A stretch of DNA of 64,000 nt, from contig CM074133.1 of assembly GCA_037178625.1 (NCBI GenBank), forward strand, positions 496,001 through 560,000, in the 5' to 3' direction. The notes beneath the pieces were generated by a model. It saw only the letters and a list, made by a program, of their open reading frames with translations. It was not told the DNA's origin and did no database searches. The stretch is from Skeletonema tropicum (taxonomy: Eukaryota; Bacillariophyta; Thalassiosirophyceae; Thalassiosirales; Thalassiosiraceae). Below, piece by piece: positions 44,106 to 54,403 of this stretch. Numbering within the stretch: position 1 is the first letter of the stretch; the number at the start of each line of letters is the position of its first letter. The position numbers and the translations under genes are program-made.

Positions 44106-44246
44106 CTGTGCATAAGAGTGGAGGACATCATGGTGAGGGTGTAAAAGATGACATCATTCGGAGGTGAATTTGAGTGGTACCGGTTGGCGAAGGCCTATGA
44201 AGGAATCGAACCTCTACGGCCAAAACAGCGATTGTACGGTGGAATA
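44106..44246 (+). repeat. Dispersed repeat R, copy 2
   Basis: Inverted copy of 30525-30693. It lies 150-290 bp upstream of the ATG of the DUF6824 gene, so it forms part of that promoter region. Confidence 0.7.
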
Positions 44247-44299
44247 GTACCATCTCTATTCATTTATGGCGCGGTTCGCCTTTGCCTCCAAACTCAAGC

Positions 44300-44325
44300 A
44301 CTCTCGAGTCTCGAGACTCGAGAGT
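44300..44325. promoter_or_regulatory. 26-bp perfect palindrome in DUF6824 gene leader
   Basis: ACTCTCGAGTCTC and its exact complement, 68 bp upstream of the ATG at 44393. Could be a dimeric regulator site or a leader hairpin. Confidence 0.6.
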
Positions 44326-44392
44326 TCCTTTTATCTCCCTACTACTTCAAGATTGTTTGTATTTAATTATCTACTATCGACTATATCCAGCC

Positions 44393-45526
44393 ATGACGAT
44401 TGCACTAACGCCACCAAAGGACTTCAAGGAAACCTCAGGAGTCCCCGGCGCCGATCTCCAAAAATTTTTGGCCGATGGATCTTGTTATTCATCGGGCGTC
44501 GGCAATAATGGGAATGCTGTAGCAGTCATCACTGCGCCCGAAGAACAACTTCTTGCACCGGCGACAAAAATTGTCAACACGGCACATCCTCCTGTGAGCC
44601 AACACAACAAGCCTATTTCCTCTTCTTTAGCTGACGATAGAAAGGAAATCATGGCTGTTTTGTCGGACATGGTGGCAACCACGGCAGAATTGCTTGGGGG
44701 TCATGCTCGGAAGGGGGCGTCATTGTTAGGGAGGGAGCACGTATCCATGGTCGGAGGGGAGTGTGAAACAATGAAGAATGAATGCTCTACCGACGACAAT
44801 CACAATCGAGCGAGGCAGGACGGAGTACTACGCTTCCGGCAGCGTAAATTATACAGTATTAGTGAGGGATGCACAAATCAAGATCAAGCTCGAACTGAAG
44901 GAGTGTGCATCACGCTGCATGAGGATCAAAAAGTCAACCAAGGCGCAGACCCAAAGAGAAAGAGAGAGGCATCCTATGGAGATGATGAGGATGGCGCCTC
45001 CTCTCAAAAGAAAGCCGCTCTACATCTAGCAAAGAGCAGCGATGAACCGTGGCCACTGACAGACATTCTCACATTCGGATCGAATGATTGTCTCATTGAA
45101 CCTGGAAGTACTGCATCTTGGAATACCGGAAATAGAAAGTATCGCTATTTAGTTGGACGAAAGGTAAAGTATTATAGCAACGCACATCATCTTTCTAATG
45201 CCACAGTGGCGACGGAAATTGTGAGCGAGTGGAGAGCCATGACACCTCCTGGAAGATTTTTGGAACAGGACAAACACTCCATGTTGTGGAATGATATTGG
45301 AGATGAGCGAGCCAAGAAGAGGGTGGTTACATCTTTAAAAAGTGAAAAGAGAAAGAGTAAGAATACATTGAACAAGATTCCAAAAGGTCGTCCCATGAAG
45401 ATGAAGAAGGCATTGAAGAAGATGGTCCCACTTCCTCCGTCTTATCCTCCTCCTGGATATTTTATCCATCATGAATGGCCCAAGCTAGCCTGTTTCAACG
45501 AGGGGATACAATCGGTATCGATTTGA
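44393..45526 (+). CDS. DUF6824-domain protein
   Basis: 377 aa, single exon. The C-terminal third (residues ~220-320) carries NDCLIEPGSTASWNTGNRKYRYLVGRKVKYY, IVSEWRAMTPPGRFLEQD and LWNDIGDERAKKRVVTSL. This is the pattern of the diatom-expanded DUF6824 domain (canonical start NDVLFGRG), here with a degenerate NDCLIEPG start. A strongly basic stretch follows (KSEKRKSKNTLNKIPKGRPMKMKKALKK), fitting nuclear location or DNA binding. The N-terminal half is unstructured. I start at ATG 44393 rather than further upstream in the frame because the earlier part is a palindromic leader. Function of the domain is not established; a nuclear role is inferred. Confidence 0.78.
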   Translation: MTIALTPPKDFKETSGVPGADLQKFLADGSCYSSGVGNNGNAVAVITAPEEQLLAPATKIVNTAHPPVSQHNKPISSSLADDRKEIMAVLSDMVATTAELLGGHARKGASLLGREHVSMVGGECETMKNECSTDDNHNRARQDGVLRFRQRKLYSISEGCTNQDQARTEGVCITLHEDQKVNQGADPKRKREASYGDDEDGASSQKKAALHLAKSSDEPWPLTDILTFGSNDCLIEPGSTASWNTGNRKYRYLVGRKVKYYSNAHHLSNATVATEIVSEWRAMTPPGRFLEQDKHSMLWNDIGDERAKKRVVTSLKSEKRKSKNTLNKIPKGRPMKMKKALKKMVPLPPSYPPPGYFIHHEWPKLACFNEGIQSVSI

Positions 45527-45670
45527 AGATCTAAAAACACTGTAGTTGTATTGAAAGATTTGGAATCATCATACTCTACTATTACGATGTGAACATGACA
45601 TCCTTTTTATCGTAAACACATATTTATGTAAATTATTGACACATCAAATATCAACCAGCTACAATCTTCT

Positions 45671-48600
45671 CTAGCGAAAATTCACACAATTGTTGTAATC
45701 GTAACTGAACTTGGAAGTACAGCAGTCTTCAATATTATCAAATTTCTCTTCCCAGGACTCAAATCCTACCTTGTACGCACACAACTCGCCGGCCACCCAC
45801 GTAGGGTAGTATCCACCTGCTTCCACCGCAACTGGAACATTAGGTAGCTCTGGGCATCCACCACCATTGCTGCAGCAACCTGCGATATCCCAGTTGAAAT
45901 GCTGTTGGCAGCATGAATGCAATGTATCGTACCGCACATCCCATTCTCCGAAGGTGATCGTAGGCTTTTCTTGACATGTGGTCAAGTCAGTGCCGAAGAA
46001 GAATTTGGTATCAAAGTCTCCGGTGATGGTAGCAGGCATGAGAACATCGAATGCTTTAAAGTCATCAGCAGTCACGATTTGAAGTTCAGGAACAGGAGGA
46101 AGCCGAGTGGTTGCCTTGTCCTTAATTGTATCTTTAAGAGTTCCATCCGTAGTTGCTTGTTTCAGCGCTTGTGAAATGTCAGCATATTGGGTCTGAAGAC
46201 ATTCCTCATCCTTGCAATCGTCTCCTGCTTCGACTGTCATAACTCCGCAGACTTCCGTGGTCGTTCCAGCAGCGGCATCGATGTCAGGGTTACTTCCAGT
46301 CAGAGAATTCGTAAATGACTGACCATCCAGAGATCCTCCACAAACAGTTGACCCTGTAACCTTCTCTAACGACACCTCTCCGATCTTCGTGACGGCCGCA
46401 TTAACCTCGAAACCGAGATCAGCATTCACGTTGATTGCATCTTCAAGTACATTCCCGTAGATGTCTGCGGATTGGCAGTCAAGCGGATCAACGAGTCCTC
46501 CAATATCAACACAAAATTCAAACTTGTAGATTACTGGAGATCTACCCATGCATCCATCAAAGTCATACCAAAATTTGTGGGCGCAGCACTCATCTAGAGT
46601 ATCAAAGAGCGTGCTCTCCCCTCCTAAAAACATGTCTGGTGTGTTAGACTCCCAATCTTCAAAGACGACCTTGGTGTCGCATTTATCTTCATTCTTGTAA
46701 AACTTGAACTCTTCGTTGGCCATGCACTGCGTCATGCGCCACCAGAAGTGTTGCTTGCAGCAATCTTCCTTGTTGGAGTACAGGTAGTTCACCTCTTGGA
46801 GTTCGAGCCATGAAGGATCAAATCCATCATTGGTACAGACTTGAATATTATTTGTCCAGTCAGGATAGTACGGACTAGAATCCATAATACCAGCATCGAT
46901 GTTGTCATTGATTTCTCCTGATCCAAGTGTGACCTGTGCCCTGCCTGTTTTAGGGTCGGCATCACTGTCAAGAGCGTCGTCCTCGCCTGCCTTGTAAATT
47001 GCAAAGTTGAAGTCCTCGCTGGGTAGGATGAACTCAACTTCGTATGTCCCAGGTCTCAAATTGGTGAATTGGTAGTAACCTCCAGCGCTTGTCTGTGTTT
47101 CTCCCTTGAGGTATCCGAGAGAGTCGTAGAGCTTGACGGTGACAGGTTCTTCCATTGGAGACTCGCCAAAGTCTTGAATGCCATTGGGTTCTTCATCGAA
47201 CCATACTCTATCTCCAACTGAAGCAGGCAAGTAGAAACCAGCATCAAAGTAGCCCCCTCCAGATTCTCCGGATTGAAGGGAGACTGGACTTGTCTTTGAG
47301 TTGGCAGGATCAAAATTAGTACTCGTGCTATTGCCTTGGACCTCAGGAATGGGGCTCAAGGTCCACTCTCCCGATGGAGCCTGAATCTGAGCCGAGTAGG
47401 TACCGGGGGGCAAATCATCAATAGACCAAATGCCACTTGAGCCAACCACGAGAGCGCTCGTTCCAATAGCGATATCGCCGTCTACATCGTACAAAATGAT
47501 TGTCGAACCTTCCAACACAGGCTCCAAACTTTTGTCATGGAAGCCATCCGCATTGATATCATGCCAAGTAGTACCGTTGATGCTAACCGGAATAAACATC
47601 CCTGCATCGAGTGATAGACTCAAAGTACCAGACGAAAACATGATTACTGGAGTTGCTCCAGTATCCCGATCCACATCACTTGTGACATCATCGTATGCAT
47701 AGCTTCCATCAGCAGGATCGACAATTTCCGCTGTAGTCTTGGCAGGAATTGTGAAGACGTACCCATCTGGAAGCTGGAATACAACAGAGTAGTTCCCAGG
47801 ACTGAGTCCCTCGAAAAGATAGTGGCCGGTATCATCTGTTTCAGTAGTAGCGACTTCAATCCCGTCTTGATTGTTCAGACTGACCACGATATCTCCAATG
47901 CCCGGCTCTTCTCCGTCTTGAATACCATCACCATCCAAGTCGTTCCAAACTCGATTCCCAATGGATACTGGCACGTACATGCCAACATTCCAGCTATCTT
48001 GGACGGATCCAAGAGTGAGAGTGGCAACTGGAGAATTATTGGATCCATTGTCATTGCTGGAGATCTGATTACCACCATCTACCACGGGGCTCAGCTCATA
48101 GTCCTGAGGAAGAACAACAGTAACGAAATAGTCCCCAACTTGAGGCGCAACGAGTTCATAGAAGCAGGTCTCATCTGAAGTCGTCACAGCAGCAAGTGTA
48201 CCATTGGCATGGTATAACTCTACTTGAACATCCGGAAGAGGTGGCTCGCCTTCATCTTGAACACCATTCCCATTTGAATCTAGAAAGACACAACTTGCCA
48301 CTCCTGGCATTGAAGTCACACCTGCAGAAATGTTGCTTTGTTCACCAGACACAACAGTAATTGATGCCATGCCATTGATGTCAACATCGCTGTCAGTAGT
48401 GTCATCGGAGCCTTGATCCTGGGGTGAAAATAAAGCGTTGGCATCGCTCAAGACGACTTCGACAGTGTAGCTTCCAGGAGCAAGATCATACGTGAATGTT
48501 CCATCAGATGCAATTGTACCAGTTGCAACAGGAGAAGTTGGGTCGCTTGAACTGGGATCATAAATGTTGACGGTGGCATCGCTTGAGTAGGGACTTTCTC

Positions 48601-51600
48601 CTTCATCTTGGATGCCGTTCCCATTAGAATCATTCCAAAGATAGAAAGATGTGCTGGCTACTTCATAAAGACCGCCGTCAAAGAGACTTCCCGCGTCGAA
48701 ACCCGATACAATTCGCACTGATGGAGTCATAGCTGGTTCATAAGATGAGTCAAACGTATTTCCACCGTCAGCAAGAGGGCTGACCAAGAATTCCTCTGAA
48801 GGGACGAGCAGCTTCACATGGTAAGTTCCAGGTTGCACGGGGGGAAAGACATACGAGCCATCAGATGAGCTCACAGCTTCTTCCACAATAACATCATTGG
48901 GGGTGTTATACAAAATCAAGGTGACTCCTTCCACGCCATCTACCTCTCCGGAATCACGAATACCATCCGCATCGAGGTCATGAAAGATGGTTCCACCGAT
49001 AACAACAGGAGCATAAACACCAGCATCGAAGGTCAAATCAGTTGATCCTGATTGCAGCTCGGCAGGAGCAGCCATTCCTGAGCTATCAATGTCGGCCGCA
49101 TAATCACCTGCATTAGGATCGCTTCTATCAATGGTATCTGACAATGGACTGAAAGGAGAAAACTTGTAATCCGCTGGCACAACAAATTCAACGCCATATA
49201 TACTCGGAGGGAGGCCACTGAATAGATAGTACCCTTCCGAATCGCTCACTTGTACCTGACCTTCTATCGGATTACCAGCTTGATCCACCAAGATAACAGT
49301 GATGTCTGCCAATCCAGGTTCATCATCGTCGTGGACGCCATCCGCATTGTAATCAAGCCAGACCCGGTTACCCACTGTAACTGGCTCATACAAGCCAACA
49401 TTCCAGTTGTCAATGACTTCTCCTGCACTCACCTCAACGGTGGGAGTATTACCATTAGGTCCATCAACGTTGGCAGTCGCCTGGTTTCCACCTTCTTGTA
49501 CCGGACTGAAGTAGTAAGTAACATTGAGTACTGTTGCATAGAATGATCCAGGAGCAAGTTCGCTGAACTCATAAGCGCCAATGTCATCTGTTTCAGTAGT
49601 TGCCAAAGGGGTATCGTCTGTAGCATTATACAAGACAATTTCGATGTTAGCAAGTCCTGGCTCATTCTCATCTTGAATACCGTCAGCATTCAAATCATTA
49701 AAGACTGTGTTAGGTCCTACGCTTGCCAACCTGGTTGGAGCAGAGCTTGGTGCGGCACTAACGGAAGGTCGACCCGTGGGCGAGAAAGAAGGCTTCAGCG
49801 ACAAAGATGGCATAAGAGTAGTTTCAGTCGGTGATGCGGTTGGATGCACAGAGTTAGACGGAGCTGAGCTAGGTTCAGAAGAAGGCTGACCAGATGTAGA
49901 CGGCCCCGCACTGGGCTTTGATGTTGGACTGGATGATTTGGAGGGTGTCAAGGTAGGCTCAGAAGAAGGCTGAGTAGATGTGGATGGAGCCAAACTAGGA
50001 TTAGAAGACGGCTTACTAGACTTTGACGGAGATGTACTCGGCGAGGACGATGGCTTCATCGACAGAGATGGACTGATGGAAGGATGGACAGAAGGAGATG
50101 ATGACTCCGACGGTTTTTCTGAAAGCGTTAATGAAGGAGACGCCGAAGGACTTTGAGAAGGAGATGCCGAAGTTTCGAGAGAAGGAGAATTGCTCGGACT
50201 GCTGCTCAATGATGGAGCCGAAGATGGCTGATGACTGGGTTGCTTTGAAATTGACGGCTTCGCAGTAGGCTGACTTGAAGGAGAAGTAGAGATCGTAGGG
50301 CTGAAGGTAGGACCTCCGGTGGGCTCCTTAGATACTGAAGGTTCCAGAGAGGGAGAGCTGCTCGGACTACTACTCAATGATGGTGCCGAAGATGGCTTAT
50401 GACTAGGTTGCTGTGACATTGATGGATTCTCAGTAGGCTGACCTGAAGGAGAAGTAGAGATCGTAGGACTCTGCGTAGGGCCTCCGGTGGGCTCTTCTGA
50501 TACAGAAGGCTCAAGAGATGGAGAATTGCTCGGACTGCTGCTCAATGATGGAGCCGAAGATGGCTTATGACTAGGTTGCTTTGAAATTGACGGATTCTCA
50601 GTAGGCTGACCTGAAGGAGAAGTAGAGATCGTAGGACTCTGCGTAGGGCCTCCGGTGGGCTCCTTGGATATAGTAGGCTCAAAAGAGGGAGAGCTGCTCG
50701 GACTGCTGCTCAATGATGGAGCCGAAGATGGCTTATGACTAGGTTGCTGTGAAATTGACGGATTCTCAGTAGGCTGACCTGAAGGAGAAGTAGAGAGCGT
50801 AGGACTCTGCGTAGGGCCTCCGGTGGGCTCTTTTGATACAGAAGGCTCAAGAGAGGGAGAACTGCTCGGACTGCTGCTCAATGATGGAGCCGACGATGGC
50901 TTATGACTGGGTTGCTTTGAAATTGACGGATTTTCAGTAGGCTGACCTGAAGGAGATGACGAGATCGAAGGGCTTGAAGAAGGACCTCCAGTAGGCTCTT
51001 TTGATGTAGAGGGCTCAAGAGAGGGAGAATTGCTCGGACTGCTGCTCAATGATGGCTTGTCTGAAAGCGTCAATGAAGGAGACGCCGATGGTTGTTGGGT
51101 AGGTGATGCTGAAGGATTCAGAGAGGGAGAACTGCTCGGACTACTGCTCAATGACGGAGACGAAGATGGCTGATGACTGGGTTGCTGTGACATTGACGGA
51201 TTTTCAGTAGGCTGACTTGAAGGAGATGACGAGATCGACGGTTTTGAAGTAGGGCCTCCGGTGGGCTCTTTTGATACAGAAGGCGCGAGAGAAGGCACGC
51301 TACTTGGATTTGAACTAAGCGATGGAGCCAGACTTGGCACACTACTTGGCATTGCCGAGATTGTTGGATAAAAACTGGGCTTGATACTGGGAGAAGTGCT
51401 TGAAGTAGGAAGCAAGGATGGTAAGCTAGTTGGAACTATAGATATAGTTGGAAGAATAGATGGCAAGCCTTGTGGGGCAGTACTGAGGGATGGGACAGAT
51501 GTAGGAAGGATACTTGGGCTGGATGAAATGGATGGATTCAGCGAGGGCAGTGTGCTATGCATGACTGTTGGATCGGATGATGGTGCCACAGATGGAACAG

Positions 51601-54403
51601 ATGACGGCAATACTGTTGGCTCTACGCTGGATGAAGGCGAAGCACTTGGCTCAGAGGTTGGCTGTACCGATACGGATGGGGAAAGACTCGGCTCAGATGA
51701 GGGCTCGCTCGACAAGGACGGAATCGACGTAGGCTCGGCACTTGAGGGAGACGCACTAGGCTGATGTGTCGGTACTTGACTGCTCGAGGGGGTAGTTGTA
51801 GGATTGGCAGATGGACTACTACTCAACGAAGGACTCAATGTTGGCTCGACACTGGGTTGAGCAGAGATTGAAGGAGAAGCACTTGGCTGATGCGTAGGAG
51901 CTTGACTTGATGTAGGTGCGTCAGAAGGATTGGCAGATGGACTAGCACTCAACGAAGGATTTGATGTAGGCTCGGAGCTGGGTTGCGCTGAGATTGAAGG
52001 AGAAGCACTTGGCTGATGACTGGGCTCAGTAGTGATCGATGGAGAAGTACTTGGCTGATGACTGGGCTCGGTAGAGATTGATGGAGAAGCACTTGGCTGA
52101 TGTGTCGGTGCTTGAGTGGCTGTGGGCGAATCAGAAGGATTGGCAGATGGACTACTACTCAACGAAGGATTCGATGTAGGCTTGGAGCTGGGCTGTGTAG
52201 AAATTGAAGGAGAAGCACTTGGCTGATGCGTCGGCGCTTGACTTGTTGTTGGCGAAGCAGAAGGATTGGCAGATGGACTAGCACTCAACGAAGGATTTGA
52301 TGTAGGCTCGGCGCTGGGCTGCGCTGAGATTGAAGGAGAAGCACTGGGCTGATGACTGGGCTCGGTGGAGACTGATGGAGAATCACTTGGCTGATGACTG
52401 GGCTCGGTGGAGATTGATGGAGAAGCACTTGGCTGATGCGTAGGTGCTTGACTGGCTGTGGGCGAATTAGAAGGATTGGCAGATGGACTACTACTCAACG
52501 AAGGACTCAATGTTGGCTTGGAGCTGGGCTGTGTAGATATTGAGGGAAAAGCACTCGGCTGATGCGTCGGTGCTTGACTGGCTGTGGGTGAAGCAGAAGG
52601 ATTTGCAGATGGACTACTACTCAACGAAGGACTCGATGAAGGCTCGGCGCTGGGCTGCTTTGAGATTGAAGGAGAAGCACTTGGCTGATGACTGGGCTGA
52701 GTAGAGATTGATGGAAAAGCACTTGGCTGACGACTGGGCTGAGTAGAGATTGACGGAGAAGCACTTGGCTGATGCGTAGGTGCTTGACTGGCTGTGGGCG
52801 AATCAGAAGGATTGGCAGAAGGACTAGCACTCAACGAAGGACTCGACGTTGGCTCAGCACTCGGTTGAGTGCTCAGCGAAGGAGAAGCACTTGGCTGATG
52901 CGTAGGTGTTTGGCTGCTAGAAGGAGCAGTTGTAGGATTGGTAGAAGGACTAGCACTCAATGAAGGATTTGACGTAGGCTCAGCACTTGGTTGAGTAGAT
53001 ATTGACGGAGAAGCACTTGGCTGATACGTAGGAGCTTGACTGTTAGAAGGAGGAGTTGTAGGATTCTCAGAAGGACTAGTGCTCAACGAAGGACTCGACG
53101 TTGGCTTGGGACTGGGCTGTGAAGAGATTGACGGAGAAGCACTTGGCTGATGCGTAGGTGCTTGACTTGTTGTAGGCGAACCAGAAGGATTTGAAGACGG
53201 ACTGACACTTGATGAAGGATTCAACGTAGGCGTAGCACTAGGTTTCTTTGAAAGCGAGGGAGAAACACTGGGCTGATGCGTCGGTGCCTCACTGATTGTT
53301 GGTGCTAAACTTGGAGCAGCTGTCGGTGCCGCTGAAAGTGTAGGGTAGGATGATGGAGCAAAGGAAGGAGGTCTGCTTGCGGTAGGTTTGATTGTGGGTG
53401 CTGTTGTAATGAAAAGAAAGAGATTAGAACTATTAGTAAACTCAATTTTTTGATGCATGATATGAAATAATTCAATTGACTCACCACTACTCGGTTGACT
53501 ACTAGTACTAGGCGCGTTTGTAAGATCCACACAACTGAATGTGCCACTCTCCAACAATACCCAACTATCCAAAATCCCATCTCCAACGTCGCCCACAACA
53601 ATCTTTATCTTATTCGTTTGTTGAGGATTTTGATACGGAATTCCATGCGCAGTCAAAATGATGGTGAACCCATCAGGTTCAATTTGAGGATAAATCATAC
53701 CAAGATCGTTATGCACCGGATCCGCTAGATCTCCAGTGCCAGGATCATTCCCATGGAAATACTGCCTATTCAAATGATAATTCACATTATTGATAGATAC
53801 AACATCTGAATCTGACTCGGTGGACGGCAGCCTCGCAATATTTACCCCATTCAGAAGAAGCGCAAATGCATCATTATAAGGACTATCGACATACTCATAA
53901 TATTCTTCAGATCCAAACATGTATTTGAAGGACACTTGCGGAACATATCCTTCACCGCTGCATTTGAAATCGAACTCAACGAAGCATGCATCGTACACTT
54001 TATTATTATTGATCGCTGCAGCAAGGTGTGAATCATAATACTGGTTTGTGGAAGTGTACCATCGCGTAGTTTCCTCATCTGAATCATTTGATTCAAAGTC
54101 GAGTGGATCGCCGGATGAGAGCATGATGCCCTCGTCGGGAAGGAGGTGAACATCGGTCAGAGTTGCATTGTCATCGTTCAGCCATGCATAGCCCATGCTA
54201 TGTCCTCCAGTGTAGTAGCGTGTGCACTTATTGTAATGAGGTGAGACTTTGATGTTGCTAAACTCGACATCGCCATCTTGAGAGACGAAGTTCTCGACGA
54301 GCGCCTCTTTTGTCATCGACGTGAAGGTCAGCGCCGACATGGCCGATCTGGGTAGATTGGACAGGACGATGGCGCCGAGGGCAGCGTAGTGGATGATCGC
54401 CAT
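45671..54403 (-). CDS. Giant secreted protein: anchor-L domain, Pro/Ser stalk, SdrD B repeats
   Basis: Exons 54403-53485 and 53400-45671 (84-bp GT-AG intron, a multiple of three and open in frame) give 2882 aa. A signal peptide comes first. Residues ~30-290 form a choice-of-anchor-L type domain (VSFKYMFGSEEYYEYV, DGFTIILTAHG, KIVVGDVGDGILDSWVLLES). Residues ~335-1550 are a stalk of PSASPSISTQPS-like repeats. Next are eight SdrD/Cna-B type repeats (~1560-2510), each with a D-N-DGIQD-GE-G loop likely to bind calcium. The C-terminal ~390 residues contain four cysteine modules of the form W…DCC..HFWWD….C. There is no membrane anchor. This architecture suggests a calcium-stiffened adhesive or matrix protein. 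B repeats and anchor-L domains are best known from bacteria, so ancient transfer is possible. Copy number within the stalk may vary between strains or be misassembled. Confidence 0.9.
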   Translation of the reverse strand: MAIIHYAALGAIVLSNLPRSAMSALTFTSMTKEALVENFVSQDGDVEFSNIKVSPHYNKCTRYYTGGHSMGYAWLNDDNATLTDVHLLPDEGIMLSSGDPLDFESNDSDEETTRWYTSTNQYYDSHLAAAINNNKVYDACFVEFDFKCSGEGYVPQVSFKYMFGSEEYYEYVDSPYNDAFALLLNGVNIARLPSTESDSDVVSINNVNYHLNRQYFHGNDPGTGDLADPVHNDLGMIYPQIEPDGFTIILTAHGIPYQNPQQTNKIKIVVGDVGDGILDSWVLLESGTFSCVDLTNAPSTSSQPSSGESIELFHIMHQKIEFTNSSNLFLFITTAPTIKPTASRPPSFAPSSYPTLSAAPTAAPSLAPTISEAPTHQPSVSPSLSKKPSATPTLNPSSSVSPSSNPSGSPTTSQAPTHQPSASPSISSQPSPKPTSSPSLSTSPSENPTTPPSNSQAPTYQPSASPSISTQPSAEPTSNPSLSASPSTNPTTAPSSSQTPTHQPSASPSLSTQPSAEPTSSPSLSASPSANPSDSPTASQAPTHQPSASPSISTQPSRQPSAFPSISTQPSHQPSASPSISKQPSAEPSSSPSLSSSPSANPSASPTASQAPTHQPSAFPSISTQPSSKPTLSPSLSSSPSANPSNSPTASQAPTHQPSASPSISTEPSHQPSDSPSVSTEPSHQPSASPSISAQPSAEPTSNPSLSASPSANPSASPTTSQAPTHQPSASPSISTQPSSKPTSNPSLSSSPSANPSDSPTATQAPTHQPSASPSISTEPSHQPSTSPSITTEPSHQPSASPSISAQPSSEPTSNPSLSASPSANPSDAPTSSQAPTHQPSASPSISAQPSVEPTLSPSLSSSPSANPTTTPSSSQVPTHQPSASPSSAEPTSIPSLSSEPSSEPSLSPSVSVQPTSEPSASPSSSVEPTVLPSSVPSVAPSSDPTVMHSTLPSLNPSISSSPSILPTSVPSLSTAPQGLPSILPTISIVPTSLPSLLPTSSTSPSIKPSFYPTISAMPSSVPSLAPSLSSNPSSVPSLAPSVSKEPTGGPTSKPSISSSPSSQPTENPSMSQQPSHQPSSSPSLSSSPSSSPSLNPSASPTQQPSASPSLTLSDKPSLSSSPSNSPSLEPSTSKEPTGGPSSSPSISSSPSGQPTENPSISKQPSHKPSSAPSLSSSPSSSPSLEPSVSKEPTGGPTQSPTLSTSPSGQPTENPSISQQPSHKPSSAPSLSSSPSSSPSFEPTISKEPTGGPTQSPTISTSPSGQPTENPSISKQPSHKPSSAPSLSSSPSNSPSLEPSVSEEPTGGPTQSPTISTSPSGQPTENPSMSQQPSHKPSSAPSLSSSPSSSPSLEPSVSKEPTGGPTFSPTISTSPSSQPTAKPSISKQPSHQPSSAPSLSSSPSNSPSLETSASPSQSPSASPSLTLSEKPSESSSPSVHPSISPSLSMKPSSSPSTSPSKSSKPSSNPSLAPSTSTQPSSEPTLTPSKSSSPTSKPSAGPSTSGQPSSEPSSAPSNSVHPTASPTETTLMPSLSLKPSFSPTGRPSVSAAPSSAPTRLASVGPNTVFNDLNADGIQDENEPGLANIEIVLYNATDDTPLATTETDDIGAYEFSELAPGSFYATVLNVTYYFSPVQEGGNQATANVDGPNGNTPTVEVSAGEVIDNWNVGLYEPVTVGNRVWLDYNADGVHDDDEPGLADITVILVDQAGNPIEGQVQVSDSEGYYLFSGLPPSIYGVEFVVPADYKFSPFSPLSDTIDRSDPNAGDYAADIDSSGMAAPAELQSGSTDLTFDAGVYAPVVIGGTIFHDLDADGIRDSGEVDGVEGVTLILYNTPNDVIVEEAVSSSDGSYVFPPVQPGTYHVKLLVPSEEFLVSPLADGGNTFDSSYEPAMTPSVRIVSGFDAGSLFDGGLYEVASTSFYLWNDSNGNGIQDEGESPYSSDATVNIYDPSSSDPTSPVATGTIASDGTFTYDLAPGSYTVEVVLSDANALFSPQDQGSDDTTDSDVDINGMASITVVSGEQSNISAGVTSMPGVASCVFLDSNGNGVQDEGEPPLPDVQVELYHANGTLAAVTTSDETCFYELVAPQVGDYFVTVVLPQDYELSPVVDGGNQISSNDNGSNNSPVATLTLGSVQDSWNVGMYVPVSIGNRVWNDLDGDGIQDGEEPGIGDIVVSLNNQDGIEVATTETDDTGHYLFEGLSPGNYSVVFQLPDGYVFTIPAKTTAEIVDPADGSYAYDDVTSDVDRDTGATPVIMFSSGTLSLSLDAGMFIPVSINGTTWHDINADGFHDKSLEPVLEGSTIILYDVDGDIAIGTSALVVGSSGIWSIDDLPPGTYSAQIQAPSGEWTLSPIPEVQGNSTSTNFDPANSKTSPVSLQSGESGGGYFDAGFYLPASVGDRVWFDEEPNGIQDFGESPMEEPVTVKLYDSLGYLKGETQTSAGGYYQFTNLRPGTYEVEFILPSEDFNFAIYKAGEDDALDSDADPKTGRAQVTLGSGEINDNIDAGIMDSSPYYPDWTNNIQVCTNDGFDPSWLELQEVNYLYSNKEDCCKQHFWWRMTQCMANEEFKFYKNEDKCDTKVVFEDWESNTPDMFLGGESTLFDTLDECCAHKFWYDFDGCMGRSPVIYKFEFCVDIGGLVDPLDCQSADIYGNVLEDAINVNADLGFEVNAAVTKIGEVSLEKVTGSTVCGGSLDGQSFTNSLTGSNPDIDAAAGTTTEVCGVMTVEAGDDCKDEECLQTQYADISQALKQATTDGTLKDTIKDKATTRLPPVPELQIVTADDFKAFDVLMPATITGDFDTKFFFGTDLTTCQEKPTITFGEWDVRYDTLHSCCQQHFNWDIAGCCSNGGGCPELPNVPVAVEAGGYYPTWVAGELCAYKVGFESWEEKFDNIEDCCTSKFSYDYNNCVNFR
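49745..53400 (-). repeat. Coding minisatellite of the Pro/Ser stalk
   Basis: Long run of degenerate 12-codon units such as THQPSASPSIST/QPSxxPTSSPSL, with higher-order blocks, e.g. KEPTGGPTQSPTISTSPSGQPTENPS, occurring seven times with small changes between about 50220 and 51290. Antisense frames here are repeat shadows, not genes. Confidence 0.9.

Noticed and set aside
44150..44235. tRNA gene suggested by GGTTCGATTCC (minus strand)
   Set aside because: B box alone; no A box at proper distance and no cloverleaf. Treated as part of repeat R.
49707..53000. Plus-strand open frames across the Pro/Ser stalk (e.g. 51381-51764)
   Set aside because: They are antisense shadows of the coding minisatellite and have Gly/Asp/Val repeat composition only.
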